This document shows, one piece after another, positions 63,242 to 64,000 of a DNA stretch of 64,000 nucleotides. The DNA is from Neobacillus notoginsengisoli. Its GTDB lineage: Bacteria > Bacillota > Bacilli > Bacillales > Cytobacillaceae. The notes below the pieces were generated by a model. It did not search any database and was not told the origin of the DNA. It saw only the letters and a program-made list of their open reading frames with translations. Position numbers and translations under genes: made by a program. Each line of letters begins with the position of its first letter. Position 1 is the first letter of the stretch. The stretch covers positions 1-64,000 of the forward strand of contig NZ_QWEG01000005.1 of NCBI RefSeq assembly GCF_003515685.1. The letters run 5' to 3'.

Positions 63242-64000
63242 ATGAGTATTACGATGGAACAAATTGTCTCCCATGCAAAACACAGAGGATTTATTTTTCC
63301 GGGATCTGAAATTTACGGAGGCCTTGCTAACACATGGGATTACGGACCGCTTGGCGTTGAGTTGAAAAATAATATTAAAAAAGCCTGGTGGAAGAAGTTT
63401 GTTCAAGAGTCCCCTTATAACGTCGGTTTGGATGCCGCCATCCTGATGAATCCTAGAACGTGGGAGGCGTCCGGCCATATCGGAAATTTCAATGATCCGA
63501 TGATTGATTGCAAAAAGTGTAAATCCAGGCACAGAGCGGATAAAATTATTGAAAATGCCCTTGATGAAAAAGGAATTGAGCTTGTTGTTGACGGGCTTCC
63601 TTTTGAAAAAATGGAAGAGCTCATTAAGGAATATAATATTGCCTGCCCTGATTGCGGGAGCAAGGAATTCACCGGCATAAGGCAATTCAATCTAATGTTT
63701 AAAACGTCCCAGGGTGTAACAGAGTCGAGCGCGAACGAAATCTTCCTGCGTCCGGAAACAGCCCAAGGGATTTTCGTAAACTTCAAAAACGTGCAAAGAA
63801 CGATGCGTAAGAAACTCCCGTTTGGGATTGCACAAATAGGAAAGAGTTTTAGAAATGAAATTACCCCAGGGAACTTCACGTTCAGAACAAGGGAATTCGA
63901 ACAGATGGAACTGGAGTTTTTCTGTAAGCCTGGTACAGAGCTTGAATGGTATGCGTATTGGAAAGACTTTGCTGAAAAATGGCTGGTCGGTCTTGGATTG
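63242..64000 (+). CDS. glyS: Glycyl-tRNA synthetase, single-chain (alpha2) type, partial
   Basis: First 253 codons; the gene runs off the window. Class II synthetase of the dimeric type, unlike the GlyQ/GlyS tetramer of B. subtilis. Seen: [15 protein letters not shown], motif 1 region [18 protein letters not shown] and CPDCGS (metal-binding Cys pairs), [14 protein letters not shown] and motif 2 [12 protein letters not shown]...[27 protein letters not shown] precedes ATG. Controlled by the T-box upstream. Confidence 0.96.
   Translation, partial: MSITMEQIVSHAKHRGFIFPGSEIYGGLANTWDYGPLGVELKNNIKKAWWKKFVQESPYNVGLDAAILMNPRTWEASGHIGNFNDPMIDCKKCKSRHRADKIIENALDEKGIELVVDGLPFEKMEELIKEYNIACPDCGSKEFTGIRQFNLMFKTSQGVTESSANEIFLRPETAQGIFVNFKNVQRTMRKKLPFGIAQIGKSFRNEITPGNFTFRTREFEQMELEFFCKPGTELEWYAYWKDFAEKWLVGLGL

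Overview
The window is a chromosomal segment of a spore-forming, low-to-moderate-GC Firmicute of the Bacillaceae. Evidence: an intact sigK, gpr, spoIIP, yqfC/yqfD and sda; the com operon; GGAGG-type ribosome binding sites with many TTG/GTG starts; CIRCE, sigma-W and T-box elements of Bacillus type; and the gene order sda-yqeG-yqeH-aroE-yhbY-nadD-yqeK-rsfS-yqeM-comER-comEABC-holA-rpsT-gpr-spoIIP-yqxA-lepA ... hemW-hrcA-grpE-dnaK-dnaJ-prmA-rsmE-mtaB-yqeW-rpsU-yqeY-yqeZ-floA-yqfB-yqfC-yqfD-phoH-pgpH-ybeY-dgkA-era-yqzL-recO-glyS, which is essentially the B. subtilis yqe/yqf region.

Layout. 1-1.3 kb: the 3' end of a group II intron, then a cluster of micro-ORFs (two intact YrzI-type proteins, a broken third copy and others) behind a promoter, a 26-codon ORF and two attenuator-like hairpins. 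1.35-7.0 kb: a small membrane protein, sigK, a YjcZ-like spore protein, pepF, pssA/psd (phosphatidylethanolamine synthesis), and the sporulation checkpoint gene sda with a DnaA-box cluster. 7.1-24.2 kb: conserved housekeeping genes (ribosome assembly, NAD and shikimate steps, DNA uptake, replication, spore germination protease, engulfment), with an unusual palindromic 52-bp tandem array at 20.0-20.5 kb.

24.2-39.7 kb: an accessory island between lepA and hemW, which are neighbours in B. subtilis. It encodes an FdrA-like protein, a DUF1116 (YlbE/YahG-like) protein, carbamate kinase, an RraA-like protein, an MFS transporter, an amidase-signature enzyme and two paralogous dCache sensor kinase/OmpR-type regulator pairs. 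Three of its promoters share a 37-bp regulatory element with identical spacing to the -10 box. The likely role is uptake and energy-yielding breakdown of a carbamoyl- or ureido-type nitrogen compound (carbamoyl transfer to phosphate, then ATP from carbamate kinase). The substrate is unknown. This is the best candidate for an undescribed system here.

39.7-64 kb: hemW, the CIRCE-controlled hrcA-grpE-dnaK-dnaJ heat-shock genes, prmA/rsmE/mtaB (ribosome and tRNA modification), rpsU-yqeY, a sigma-W-type promoter before the nfeD-floA-yqfB membrane operon, yqfCD/phoH/pgpH/ybeY/dgkA/era, yqzL-recO, and a glycine T-box before a single-chain glycyl-tRNA synthetase cut off by the window end. Mosaic intergenic repeats (two families plus a small mobile module) are interspersed, including inside the dnaK operon and in the glyS leader. 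No rRNA, tRNA, CRISPR array or intact transposase gene was recognised. Start codons were chosen by ribosome binding site and family alignment from memory; no database search was run.
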